A DNA stretch of 64,000 nucleotides, taken from Okapia johnstoni. Lineage: Eukaryota; Chordata; Mammalia; Artiodactyla; Giraffidae. Location: assembly GCA_024291935.2 (NCBI GenBank), contig JAGTYA010000024.1, positions 5,022,001 through 5,086,000 on the forward strand. Direction: 5' to 3'. The notes beneath the pieces were generated by a model, which saw only the letters and a list, made by a program, of their open reading frames with translations, did not search any database and had not been told where the DNA came from. Made by a program: the position numbers and the translations under genes. Each line of letters begins with the position of its first letter. The first letter of the stretch is position 1. Shown piece by piece: positions 11,405 through 21,737 of this stretch.

Positions 11405-11752
11405 TCTCAGACTCTTGAGAGTCCCTTGGACTGCAAGGAGATCCAACCAGTCCATCCTAAAGGAAATCGGGCCTGAATATTCATTGGAAGGATTGATGTT
11501 GAAGCTGAAGCTCCAATACTTTTGCCAGATGCAAAGAACTGACTCGTTTGAAAAGACCCTGATGCTGGGAAAGATTGAAGGCGAGAGGAGAAGCGGACGA
11601 CAGAGGATGAGATGCTTGGATGGCATCACCGACTCGATGGACATGAGTTTGGGTAAACTCTGGGAGTTGGTGATGGACAGGGAGGCCTGGCGTGCTGCAG
11701 TCCATAGGGTCGCAAAGAGTTGGACACGACTGAGCGACTGAACTGAACTGAA
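11405..11752 (+). mobile_element. BovB LINE 3' end with long C-terminal frame
   Basis: Frame 11415-11741 (108 codons) encodes the C-terminal BovB tail ([12 protein letters not shown] near the start, SWTRLSD at the end). There is a small in-frame deletion relative to the other copies: the 'YFGHLMRR' region reads YFCQMQR. It ends with repeated 'ctgaactgaa'. Confidence 0.95.
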
Positions 11753-12045
11753 CAGACCAGGTGGGCTCTGCTGCCCCTGGAGGCGAAAAGGTGGATCTTT
11801 TCAGAATCTATTCTCAGCCACTGCACTCTGAGCACGTGTAGCTAGACAGAGTTGGTTGCACTAATTAATCAATGTTTTTTTGTTTCTGCCTGAGTTTTTT
11901 TTTTTTTTAATCCTCTACTTGAGGTTTCTGGTATCAAGATTCAGCCCAAAGCCTGGCGGGTGTCCACCTGGACTGGGCTGACTTCTCTGCTCACCTTTCC
12001 CAGGGCAATCCTCCCGCATTCCCAGGGAGCAGGGAGTCTGGAGAG
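11753..12045. other. Unique sequence with T-rich run
   Basis: Includes a T12 run near 11897-11908. Nothing else was recognised. Confidence 0.4.
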
Positions 12046-12049
12046 GAGC

Positions 12050-12150
12050 AGGGACCTGAGACCCAGCAGACCTGGGTTCCAATCCCAGCCCCACCTCTCT
12101 GCCCTGCGCCATCCATCCTGGGTGAGTCTTTTGCTCTCAGAGCCGAGGGG
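12050..12150 (+). repeat. Probable MIR SINE fragment
   Basis: 'gacctgggttccaatcccag' followed by 'ccccacctctctgcc' fits the 5' half of MIR. The core is lost. Confidence 0.4.
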
Positions 12151-12329
12151 TCCCCACTGCACTGCAGGGTTAACACTCCGGGCTATGAGGACTTGGAGCC
12201 CAAAGAAGCAGGCTCTTCACAACCAGAGCTCCCAGTGTTGCTGCAGCTGTCGCCCAGCTTGAAGTTCCCACATCACCCATTTCTGAGGCTTCAGGAGAAA
12301 AGTGCCTTCTCTCTGGGTTTGCAGCCTGG

Positions 12330-12565
12330 AAGAGCACATGCTCCTTGGAAGGAGAGCTGCAATTTCCTTGACTTCGTTAATGAATGGCACCTGCTCCTTT
12401 ATTGCGTCCTGGCCTTCCTCTTCCTGTCCTGCATCGTGTGTTTTATGTGTGACCTTTACCAAGCACAGCCATTCCTCTTTGGGTGTGGGAAGAAGTTTTT
12501 TTTTTTCGAAGATTGGAATTTAAACAACCTGAAAGGTTTATTCTGTGTAACGATGGACCAACCCC
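12330..12565. promoter_or_regulatory. Candidate conserved non-coding element
   Basis: Non-repetitive block with 'gacttcgttaatgaatgg' and 'tttaaacaacctgaaagg'. It lies inside an open frame (12193-12600) that has no protein-family match I recognise, so a regulatory or neutral identity is more likely than coding. Confidence 0.25.
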
Positions 12566-12609
12566 CACAAACACCACACAAATTATGTTCAGAGCGGTAG
12601 GACTGCAGT

Positions 12610-12662
12610 GGGCTGGAGGCCGGGCTGGGGCCTCGGAGGGGGGGGGGTGGGGCTGAGGGGTT
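12610..12662 (+). other. G-run cluster, potential G-quadruplex
   Basis: Several runs of three or more G's, including one of about 11, fall within 53 bases. A four-stranded structure is possible. No gene is placed next to it. Confidence 0.5.
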
Positions 12663-12724
12663 AGGATGCTGCTGGATAAAAGATTGATCTCTGAATTGGG
12701 TGCAACTTACAGGTTGCAGGGGAG

Positions 12725-12860
12725 GGGGTGGGGGCTGATGTTTACTGAGAGCCTACTGTGTGCAGGAGCTGGGCACATGCTGAACGCCATCAGCCCTCAC
12801 ATTGCCCCCCATGGGGACTGCTGCTCCCACTTTTCTGCAGGGTCATCTGGGTTCTGAAGG
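12725..12860 (-). repeat. L2/MIR-type ancient repeat
   Basis: 'tttactgagagcctactgtg' followed by 'tgcaggagctgggcacatgc' is the reverse L2/MIR terminal pattern. Confidence 0.5.
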
Positions 12861-13229
12861 CTAACTTGACTTGCCTCGGGTCACTTGGCTCAGCAGTGGC
12901 AGGAGGGGATGGGAGTCCAGGCCTGGTTGACTCTGGGGTCCTAGTTCTTTCCTTGACCCCTTGTGGGAGGAACACAGGGACGTGTGCATCAGGGGACCTG
13001 GGACCCAGATGTCAGCAGTGGGAATTGTCACAGACCCAAATGGGGCCAAGTAAGGAAGGTCAAATTTTGAGTTGGTTGAGAATTTTTCTTGTGAAGCATA
13101 GGACCAGGCAATTAGGAGGGAGGCCCTCTGGGGATGTACACTCATGTATGTATGTAGGGTAGTGGTGGTGGTGGGAACTCCATGGAGGCCAGCAGTGAGC
13201 AGAGGCACACACATGCTAAGGAAGGGTTC

Positions 13230-13465
13230 CAGGAAGAGGCAGAGTGTGGATACGAAGGTACTCAGCAGAGGAGGGGTTAGGGCAGGCAGGGGAAATGGCT
13301 TGAGCAAAGGTACACATGTGTGCATCGACTGACACACACTTTTAATCTGACAGGTTTATTGATATTTCCAGACACTGTTTTAGATCTTTGCTGTACAGAT
13401 GATTCAGCAATAACTCCTGCCCTGAGTACCTAGAGGTCTAGCTGGTGAGCCAGACTAGAAAACAT
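13230..13465 (-). repeat. L2 LINE fragment
   Basis: 'cttgagcaaaggtacaca', 'tccagacactgttttag' and 'ataactcctgccctgag' follow the reverse-orientation order of the L2 3' region. Confidence 0.55.
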
Positions 13466-13471
13466 ATTGTA

Positions 13472-14131
13472 TTCATTACCTCTTGCTTTGCAATGTGTTA
13501 CCCCAAAGTAGATACTTAAAGCCACCCACGCTGATGATCTTCACAGTCTCTGTGGGTCAGGAATCCAGTCCTGGCTTAACTGGGTCCTCAGGCGCATGCT
13601 CTCATGCAGGCTGCAATCAAAGTGTCATTCAGGTGGTGATCATTTTGTAATATGTAGACATATGGAATCACTATATTGTGCCCCAGGAACTAACAGTGTT
13701 TTAGGCCAATTATATTTCAAAAAGTGTTATCCAGGACTGTGGTCTCAACTGGAGGCTCGACTGGGGAGGAATCTGGTTCCAAGTTCATGTGATTGTGGAC
13801 AGGGTTCGATTTATCGCGAACTGATTGAGGACTTCAAGGGCCTCATTTCCCAGCCGGCTGTAGGACAGAGACTGCCTTCCATTTCTGCCATGTGAGTCTC
13901 TCCAATGTGACACTCTACCTCATCAAAGCCCAAGAGCCAAGAAGACAATGTAGAGAGAATTCCAGCCAGACAGGTGTTTGAGTCCTTCGTAACTTAACCC
14001 CATTGCTTTTGCCACATCCTATTCATTAGAATCAAGTCCCTAGGTCCTTCCTAACTCAAGGCAGAGGATTATACAAGGTGTGGATATAGGAGGTGGAGGT
14101 CTTTGGGGTCCATGTTGCAAGGTACCAACCA
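13472..14131 (-). repeat. Ancient LTR-like (MaLR-type) repeat, minus, interrupted
   Basis: Recognisable pieces are 'gcaatgtgttaccccaaagt', 'ctctgtgggtcaggaatcc', 'ggctcgactggggagg' and 'ggtaccaaccacac'. These occur in the order of an old mammalian LTR or MaLR-like family read in reverse. I am unsure of the subfamily. A short L1 3' end sits inside it. Confidence 0.5.
13619..13735 (+). mobile_element. L1 3'-end fragment nested in older repeat
   Basis: The body (about 13634-13720) has the L1 3' UTR words 'gatcattttgtaatatgtag' and 'tcactatattgtgcccc' and ends 'tatatttcaaaaag'. It is flanked by an imperfect 15-bp repeat (aaagtgtcattcagg / aaagtgttatccagg, 13 of 15). The host repeat resumes right after. 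Confidence 0.7.
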
Positions 14132-14149
14132 CACAGATGTCTATGAAAC

Positions 14150-14345
14150 ATGAAGAGGGGTATGCCACTGCTTCTTGGCTGTGTGGCCACAGGCAAATTG
14201 CACACCCCTCTGAGCTCAGTTTCCATATCAGTGCAGTAGAGATAATAAGGATTCTGCCTCACAGGAGTGAGAGAATTAAGTGAGATGACAGAGGTGATGA
14301 GTGAGGACAGAGCCTGGCATGTCTTACGGGTTCAGGACATTTTCT
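14150..14345 (+). repeat. MIR SINE
   Basis: 'ttggctgtgtggccacagg', 'tgagctcagtttccatatc', 'gataataaggattctgcc' and 'agagcctggcatg' appear in MIR order. Confidence 0.7.
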
Positions 14346-15693
14346 CTACCAGCTGCTCTGGGGCTCAGTTGAAGGAGTGATTAGTTATGCCTTGGGTCAA
14401 AGCCTGAGTTCCTGTGCTTGGCATTTCCTACCACCCTATTGGAGCCGCAGTGAAGTTATGAGGATAACCTCTGAGTTACCCTCAACTGCCCCTCCATCCA
14501 CATGAACATGTACCCTCAATGTGCCCTCCTACTCCAGCCACTAGGATCCACTCATCACCTCTAGGATGAAAGAGATATCTAGGCAAAGGAGGCTTAGGGA
14601 ATGTGGGCAGGACAGGCAGACAGGAGAGGTGCACAGCCAGGAAGTTCCCCCCTCCCAACCTCCAGGTGTCCTGGTAGTGAGGACCAGGCTGGCTTCTGTC
14701 CCTATCTTGGGGTCTCCTTAACCCTGCCAAGGCTCACCATCTGCCTTGTCTCTTCACTTGTCAACCCTCCTTTTCTCTGAATTCTTGCTTGCTTGGTGGC
14801 ATATCTGCTAAACCATGGGCTGGCCTCCCAGCAACGCCTATGGTAAAGCTCCTTAAGAAACCTATATCCTGGACTAAGTCCTATTTTCCAGAGAGCAGGG
14901 AAGCATTAATCACCACCAGCATCTTCCTTGTCTTCTTGGAAAACTCCGTCTCTGAGCTCTGCAATAAAGAATTAGGTTCGAGGAAGGCAACAGTTCTGAG
15001 ATCGCATGTCCCTGTGCTCAGAGGAGGAGGCAGAGGACGGAGAAGTGGTTGCAGGGAAGGAGAGGTAGGACCACCGTGGGGTGTTTGCAGGGCAGGGCTA
15101 TGAGAACACAGCTAGGCCTCAGGGGAGCCCCAGGAGGCATGGCAGGTGAGCGTGGGTGAGACCAATAAAAGCTGCAGAATTGGATATTAGCTTTTCTATC
15201 TCTGTGTCTGGACACTGAAATCTTCATGCTTCTGGGCTGTGGCAGAAAGCTGATTTGTTCAAAGAAAATAGGATAAACTACCACCTGGGTAGTTCTGTCC
15301 CCTGCCCTGGGTACAAATCTAGTAGGTGGAATATGTGTGTTGGGGGCAGGGGAAGAGGTCACCCAGCCACTGCCATGCCCACTGCAGAGAGCTCCAGGGC
15401 TGGAGGTGAGGTTGTGGACATGGGTTGGAGGGTCTGGGGCCGCTCAACCAACATAAGCCACTGGAGACTCTGACTCTATGTCAAGCCACCTAATGGGGGA
15501 GGTATGAGGATGCTGGGGAGACTGGCCACCCCATATTGGTGGCCACAGTCTCTGAATTCCATGACTTTCACCGGCTATGGGTAGAAAAAGAGGGCTTCTA
15601 ACAAGTAAATGTGGATCCCTCCAGCTCCGAGTCTCTCCTGTGCTTGAATGAACTGTCCTTCGCCCTCCCCTCCCTCTGTTTATGGGTTCCTGG
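14346..15693. other. Unique sequence, nothing recognised
   Basis: Single-copy DNA. Frames 14482-14730 and 15018-15362 on the minus strand have no recognisable motif. Confidence 0.45.
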
Positions 15694-15857
15694 GTGTCTT
15701 CAGTTCAGTTCAGTCACTCAGTCGTGTCTGACTCTTTGCAACCCCATGAACTGCAGCACACCAGGCCTCCCCCGTCCATCACCAACTCCCAGAGTCCACC
15801 CAAACCCATGTCCATTGAGTCGGTAATGCCATCCAACCATCTCATCCTCTGTGTCTT
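15694..15857 (-). mobile_element. BovB LINE 3' end, minus strand
   Basis: Body 15701-15850 is the reverse complement of the last ~150 bp of BovB, starting 'cagttcagttcagtcactca'. It is flanked by the exact 7-bp repeat gtgtctt. Confidence 0.93.
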
Positions 15858-16355
15858 ATGTGAGCTCAGAAACCAACCCACCAAGAACTGAAGTCACCAG
15901 TGGAGGCTGCCCTGTGCCTCTTCTGCCATTACTGATCTCTACCCAGGAAGCCTCTGGGGATGCCTGTAGCCTGCCCTGTGGGCTGTGCCTCTGTGGGGTT
16001 AGTGATGTCAGTGTCTGGGCCCAGATGGCTGGGTCCTCGTGCTCCCTGGGCTGCCTGTCCTCTGGTCACCAGAGCCTGGATGGGCTCCACCCAGAAGCAG
16101 AGAAGGCTGGCCCCTCCTAGCTGCATGATGCACTTTCTGTGCCAGCCCCTGCTAGCAGTGACACTGAAGAAGTCAAGGTTCTAGGCCTGCCCTTTGGAAA
16201 CGCCACATCTTGTGGGGGGAATGAGCCAGGGGAGTGTCAGGGGGACAGGGATGGGAGTGACCACACCTCAGAGTGCATTCGTGGACCCAGCCCTGGTCAG
16301 TTGATTGTCTATCTCCTGCCAACATTCAAGTCCAGCTGTGTGAATGAATAGGCTT
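15858..16355. other. Unique sequence, nothing recognised
   Basis: No repeat or coding signature was recognised. Confidence 0.4.
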
Positions 16356-16359
16356 CCAA

Positions 16360-16735
16360 TCCGTCTCTTTTGCTAAAAAATGCTCTTGATTTCCTTTTGC
16401 AGGGAGCCCCCTTCCCTCAATATTAGTCTTCGAGATCAGGGTGGGGTGACCCACCCTGAGCCGGACATCCCCTTTGCTTTGTCCACAATGATTGACTCTG
16501 AGGGGTCTGTGACCTAACTGGGTGAGCTGGAGCTGGGCTCCTAGGAACAGACTTCCACACCCAGAGCAACCTCATTGCTGACGACTCAGCCAGCCAGAAG
16601 TCAGGGAATGAGAGACTGAGAGATGGTGGGGACATTCTGGTGAAGCCAGATCAGAACTGGAACTCCCTGTGAAGTTTTCAGCTATTGCAGCCATTAAATT
16701 CCCATTTTAAATTAGTTTGGGTTGGTTTTATATCA
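16360..16735. promoter_or_regulatory. Candidate conserved non-coding element (SOX/PBX-like motifs)
   Basis: Holds ctttgt (16477-16482) and acaatg (16485-16490), a close inverted pair of SOX-type cores. These overlap tgattgac (16489-16496), a PBX/MEIS-type word. The block is not a recognised repeat. Function is inferred. Confidence 0.25.
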
Positions 16736-16889
16736 TTTGTTGGATCCTTCGGGTTGCTCTGTCTTTGCAGGGAAGCCATGTGCAGGAGGCATAGAGGCCC
16801 ATTTCCATAGTGACTATAGAGATCAGGAATTTTGGAGGGGGGTCTGTGCTTCCTCCCACATTATCACAACACTTCCCCTTCCCCCCACA

Positions 16890-16990
16890 CCTCTTTGAAC
16901 TGATCTTCCCCATTTTACACATGAGGACACCGAGGCCCAAAGACATAGGATGATTTCCTCAAATATCCAAGCTGCGAGCTGTCTGGTCAT
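16890..16990 (-). repeat. MIR SINE
   Basis: 'cccattttacacatgagga' followed by 'caccgaggcccaaagacat' is the reverse MIR core. Confidence 0.7.
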
Positions 16991-17292
16991 GTTCCCGTTC
17001 CCTATGAGTGCTCAGTCCCTAGGGTGTCACATTCGGTGGACCTGGTCTGGCCATCCTGCCTGCCTTGATCAGCCCCACCCCTAGCTGGACCTCTAGAAAG
17101 CTGCCCAGGAGAGTCAGGCTCCCCAGTTGGGAGTGAGGGAAAAGAACAAGATGTGGGGCTAAAGTCTAAACCCTGGAAAAAAAGATGTAGATGCTTGGGC
17201 TTAATAATAATAATAATTTGAAAAAGAAAGCTACTCCTCTGAAAACACACACTGAATTAAAGGGCTAAGTTGTCCTCTCTGAATCTAAAATC
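16991..17292. other. Unique sequence with short TAA repeat
   Basis: A TAA-type microsatellite (about 15 bp) lies near 17202-17217. Otherwise nothing was recognised. Confidence 0.4.
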
Positions 17293-17442
17293 CTCATCTT
17301 CTTTCTCCACTTTCTCCCCCTCCCCCACCCCGGGCTCATCTCCCCTCCACTTCCTCCCCTCCCCCACCCCATGCCCATCCCCTCTGGTTCCCCATGCTCA
17401 TCTCTTTTCCTCTTCCTCCCCTTCCCCACCCCATGCTCATCT
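17293..17442 (+). repeat. Minisatellite, 39-42 bp unit
   Basis: Tandem units begin 'ctcatct' and end 'ccccatg' or 'ccccggg'. They lie at 17293-17334 (42 bp), 17335-17373 (39 bp), 17374-17396 (23 bp, internally shortened) and 17397-17435 (39 bp), with a partial unit to 17442. The C-rich strand is pyrimidine-biased. The open frame across it is a product of the 3-divisible unit and composition. Confidence 0.75.
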
Positions 17443-17564
17443 GCTACCCAACCTGCTGTTTGCCTCTAGCGTCCCTGCAGATCCTGAGGTTCCTCACCTC
17501 CTGGGAGGACTCTAGGAATAAACATCCTATTCCTATAGGGAGAAGGATGCTGAAGCTACACTGT

Positions 17565-17740
17565 CATTCCTTATGACATTGACTGGATGCTGCCGTGTGC
17601 TAGCAAGTTTCCTACATCATCTGCGTGCCTCACCCCACTACCCTCCCCACTGCAAGAGGTGGATAGCCAGTGAGGACAAGTGTCAGGCTGAGACCACAAG
17701 GCCAGGAAGCAGCAGAGTCAGAAGCAAACCTATGTCCATG
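17565..17740 (-). repeat. Probable MIR SINE fragment
   Basis: 'ggatgctgccgtgtgctagc', 'gtgaggacaagtgtcagg' and 'cagagtcagaagcaaacc' keep the order of a diverged reverse MIR. Confidence 0.4.
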
Positions 17741-17742
17741 CA

Positions 17743-18785
17743 CCCATGGGCTCCCGCTCCTCCACAGGGAGGGCCCTTTGAGGTTTGGTCACCCATTCAC
17801 TCCTTCACTCACTCCTTCGGCAAACACCGGGAGTCTGGCCCTTGGGAGGTGACAGAGAAGTCACAGAGCCCAGAGGAACTCCGAGGGGCTGTGGGAAGGA
17901 AGCCATTGACTTGGTCATGAGGGGAGGGAGAGGGGGAGGAGAATCAAGGGTCTCCGGCTTAAGTGATGAACCAGGAGCTCAGCCCATGGTTGGATAGGGC
18001 CAGGGAGGGGGCAGATCCCAGGGGAGGGGGCAGCTGGGCTGTGGGGAGGAAAACACCAGGCCCCTTCTCCTCCCTCATCCCTGCTCCAGCACCTCCCTCT
18101 GCAGCCTACAGGGTAGCTTGAGGCTCCAGTCAAGGGGCCCTCTCTCCTCCCAGGGAGACTGGCCAGGGCCTTTCTGTCCAAATCCAAGCCGAGTTGGTCT
18201 AGCCTGTGTCATGCGTCCAGCTCTGGTCCAATTGACTAAGGCTGGGAGGCAAGATGGTTCCATCCCTGAGGGGCTCTCCCCCTCCCAGAGCTGAGGCGGG
18301 GGAGCATTGTGGGAGACAGGGAGGCGCTGGGAGCTGGGCAGAGGCCCCAGGATGGTCAACCACAGAAGGTATGGTGGGCAGGAGCAGGGAAGAACCAAGC
18401 TGGTGCTGTGGTGCAACCAGGAGCTTGTGGACTGCACAGGGGGTGAGGGTGTGCCAAGCAGGACCTGGACCATAGGAGACATGCAGGGGACAGCTTAAGG
18501 GTCACCAGGGAGCTCAGTATCCTGCCACGCTGGTAGGGTGGGTCATGCGGTTTCTTTCTCACACTAAGGAGAGTGATCCCAGCAGAAAGAGCATCATTCC
18601 CTTTTATAGCATTCTATTTTTTCCTTCCTTTCCTTGTCCCAGTCTGCAATGGTTTAATTCATTTGTCTGGTTTCTTGATGGGCATTATTCTTCCCCATGG
18701 GACAATCAGTCCCAGAAGGGCAGGACCCCACCAGTCCCCTTCACTCCTGTAGTCCTTGGGCAGCCCTGCTGGGTTCAATTCATGT
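17743..18785. other. Unique sequence, nothing recognised
   Basis: GC-rich single-copy DNA. Overlapping frames at 18075-18482 (minus) and 18254-18475 (plus) carry no domain motif. Confidence 0.45.
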
Positions 18786-18789
18786 GAGT

Positions 18790-18811
18790 GGAATGAATGA
18801 ATGAATGAATG
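18790..18811 (+). repeat. (GAAT)n microsatellite
   Basis: About five and a half tandem GAAT units. Confidence 0.9.
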
Positions 18812-18909
18812 CTAATCAGGAACAGAAGTCTCAAAGAGAAGGAAATAGCACTCCTGGTTTTATTCAAGTTGTTGTTATAAGTATCATCATCCTTAATAGT
18901 AGAAACGAA

Positions 18910-19130
18910 GCTTCATCACACACTTGGTATGTGCCAGGCTCTGTGCTAAGAGTTTTTACACCTGTTTTCTCATTTGACTCCCTGCTCCCCTCTTTGCCGT
19001 GGGACTCCAGGTCACTTTCAGAGCTGCATGCCATCTGCCCTCCTGTATGCAGGCCTTACGTTGGGTGCTCCCTCCAGGAGCCCATGGTGAATGAGCAACA
19101 CAGATACATAAACAGTTAAAAACAAGAGGG
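18910..19130 (-). repeat. L2/MIR-type ancient repeat
   Basis: 'acttggtatgtgccaggctc', 'gtgctaagagtttttacac' and, further on, 'atggtgaatgagcaacacag' fit reverse-orientation L2-like text. Confidence 0.4.
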
Positions 19131-19199
19131 CAGGGTTGAAAACATAAAGGAGTTGGTGGCTGCAGGGATGAGGCGTGGGGTGAAGGTAGGGCTGCGGCT

Positions 19200-19480
19200 C
19201 CAGATTTGACATTACAGTCAAGACACCACTTTAAGGCTCCACCAGCCCCCACCTGGGCGTGTGCAAAGGATAGATTCAGCGACTTAATGCGCCAGCCAGG
19301 CTCTGGCAGATTTGGCGGCAGAATGACAGGGAGCCAATGTCTCGGTGCCCTTTGCTATGGCTTTTATCTGCCTGATTTCACGTGGATTGAGCCCTGGCCG
19401 CCACTCAGCTGGAGAAATGTCCAAACCATATTAAATCACAGGGCACAGGCAGACGACAGCAGAACACTTGTCATCCACCT
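19200..19480. promoter_or_regulatory. Candidate conserved non-coding element
   Basis: Non-repetitive block with short AT-rich words ('gcgacttaatgcgcc', 'ccatattaaatcac') spaced by GC-rich text. This composition is often seen in conserved enhancers. No motif is decisive. Confidence 0.25.
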
Positions 19481-19785
19481 CTGCCAGTCCTCTGGCTCCC
19501 AAGCCCCTGTGGGGAGGGATCGTTTTTGTCTGTCTCACTGTGCTCTGAGGGCCTGGCTCATCTGCTGGTCCTCCTCGGTAATGACAGTGTGGATGTAATT
19601 TTCTCAAGATGAGAGGGGACATGGTTAGGGGTACCCACCACAAGGCGATCCAGCAACTTCCTAAGAGGGTAGAGCCAGGGTGCAGAGCCCAGAGGAACAC
19701 ACACATGGCAGTTGGCTCCTGGGCCAAGGTTATTTTCCCCCTTTAGTCTTTATTAGCATATATATGTTAAAATCCTGAGAATATT

Positions 19786-20200
19786 TTGGTCAGCTGGGGA
19801 TGCCATAACAAATAGCATAGATTGGGTGACTTAAACACCAGAAGTTTGTCTATTCAGGTTAGGAGGCTGGAAATCCAAGCTCAGGGTGCCAGCAATGGTT
19901 GAATTCTGGTGAGGGGTCTCTTCCTGGCTGGTAAATGGCCTCCTACTCACTGTGTCCTCATATGGAGAGAGAAAGAGAGAGACAGACAGACAGACAGAGA
20001 GACACAGAGAGAGAGAGTATCCTGGTGTCTCTTCTTATAAGGGCACTAACTTCATCATGAGGGCCCCACCTTCATGATCTCATCTAACTCCATCTAACCC
20101 TAATTATCTCCCAAAGGCCCCATCTACAAATATGACCACACTGGGAACTTAGGGCTTCAGTGTAAGAATTTGGAGGGGACACAAAATTCAGTCCATAGCA
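19786..20200 (-). mobile_element. MLT1-type MaLR LTR, minus strand
   Basis: The reverse-complement MLT1 text is clear: 'gatgccataacaaatagcat', 'cttcttataagggcactaac', 'cccaaaggccccatctac' and the end 'ggggacacaaaattcag' then 'tccatagca'. It is non-coding and ancient. The central GA-rich tract has expanded. Confidence 0.8.
19964..20018 (+). repeat. GA/CAGA-rich simple repeat inside LTR
   Basis: Runs of GAGA, four tandem CAGA-type units and GAGAGAGA, expanded from a purine-rich part of the MLT1 LTR. Confidence 0.85.
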
Positions 20201-20359
20201 GAGAGTAACACAATCTCACTGTTAAACATTCAAAAATTGTAAAATTATACAAAGAGAGAAACTTCCTTGTTCCCTTTCCTTAGTCTGAAACTACTTCCTG
20301 GATGAAACAATGGAAAGCCATCACCGTCACCATCATCATCACGTGTTCTCCATGATAAG

Positions 20360-20545
20360 ACTTTTGGCTACAGTAGTTCAATTAATCCTCACATCATCCC
20401 CATGAAGAAGACGCTGTCTTCCTCAGGCTGGATAAACTGAGGCTCAGAGCAGTGGGGTGAATCCCAGAATACTCCACTGATAACTATCGGTGAAGCTGAA
20501 ACCCAGGTCTGTGGGTTTCAAAGCCCTGCTTTTTCCACTACAACT
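20360..20545 (-). repeat. MIR SINE
   Basis: 'caattaatcctcacatcatc', 'ggataaactgaggctcagag', 'gaaacccaggtctgtggg' and 'cctgctttttccactac' are in reverse MIR order. Confidence 0.75.
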
Positions 20546-21425
20546 TACATTTTTCTATGCATATTCTAAATTTTATTTCTTTTACAATGTAAGAATACTT
20601 GGTACACACTAATTTATAATTTGTTTTTTATTTGCAGATATCTCCCCATGTAAATTGTCTCTTTCACTGGCTGCCTGGTGTTCGGCTATAATAGGCACCA
20701 TCATTTATTTTAGCTCCCTCTAGATGTATTTTTGTATTTAGGTGACATTTTGTTTTTGCCTTTATAAGCAACATTACTTGCCATTTTATTTCTCTCATTC
20801 ATTTAAAAATTATTTCTAATTATCCAAGAGCTTTAATGCAGTTCCTCTTATTGTTATGTATTCAAGCAGGCCATATAGAGAAAGAGTACTTCTGTGCTAT
20901 GCTCCTCTCCAAAGCCCACCCCCTCCATAGTAACCATTGCCATGGGTGTGGTATAGAACCTCCACAGACCTTTATCTTTGCATTTATAGATCTTCACACC
21001 ACATACTAATGCATACTTAATTATAAACACATAAAAGGTATCATATATATTTTTGCATCTAATTTTTTAATCATTTGCCAGTATCATAGACTGTACATAG
21101 AGAGGAACCTCCCTAGTTTTAATTAAGCAATTTTTTGACACTCAGATTTTAAATTCTTTATTTTATATGTTGATAGTGAACATTTTTATTTGCTATTACT
21201 AGAGACAGAAACCTTTGTAAAAGATAATAATTCAAATTAGTGGGTAAAGATAAATGGACTTAATTCACGATCTTGAGATAACCGAACACACATCTGTAGG
21301 ACTGTAAAATTATAAAGCTGGGTCCTTTGCCTCTATGTCAATATAATGTTATATGAGATGTTTTGGCTCATGTTGTTGGTAGAGTGCAAAATTGGAGGGC
21401 AATTTGGCAATGTCAATTTATTTAT
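20546..21425. repeat. AT-rich DNA, probably decayed L1-like sequence
   Basis: AT-rich, with words such as 'tttcactggctgcctgg' and 'gcatttatagatcttcac' that recall old LINE 3' regions. Too diverged to assign securely. Confidence 0.3.
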
Positions 21426-21434
21426 TTATTGTTT

Positions 21435-21515
21435 TTAACTAAGTTGTTTGTTTTTATTTTTGGCTGTCATGGGTCTTCATTGCTGTGCATGCTAGGATTT
21501 CTCTAGCTGCGGTTA
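21435..21515 (-). mobile_element. CHR-type SINE fragment, minus strand
   Basis: 'tttttggctgtcatgggtct' and 'tcattgctgtgcatgc', then 'tttctctagctgcgg', match the tail part of the cetartiodactyl SINE in reverse. Confidence 0.6.
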
Positions 21516-21524
21516 CCAATCACA

Positions 21525-21660
21525 TGAGGTAGGCATTATTATTCTCATTAGCTTCATTAATGTGGATTAGGAAGCTTCAGAGAGAGGTTCAGTAATTTGA
21601 CTAAGTTCACACAGCTAGTACATGGTAGGCAGTCTGATCTAAAAATGTAGGTTCTTAATC
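21525..21660 (-). repeat. MIR SINE
   Basis: 'aggtaggcattattattctc' and 'ttcacacagctagtacatgg' are reverse MIR landmarks. Confidence 0.7.
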
Positions 21661-21737
21661 GATATTAACTAGTACCTTGATATATTTGGGAGGTCATAGA
21701 TTTTATTTTCTTTCTTTTTTTAATCTTTTGGCTGTGC

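Noticed and set aside
12193..12600. 135-codon frame with a hydrophobic middle segment, looking like a small membrane protein
   Set aside because: No recognised family, no splice or start context, and it runs through a T-tract. More likely non-coding conserved or neutral DNA. Conservation of codon phase would be needed to revive it.
17270..17515. Ser/Pro-rich open frame
   Set aside because: Produced by a C-rich minisatellite with a unit length divisible by three.
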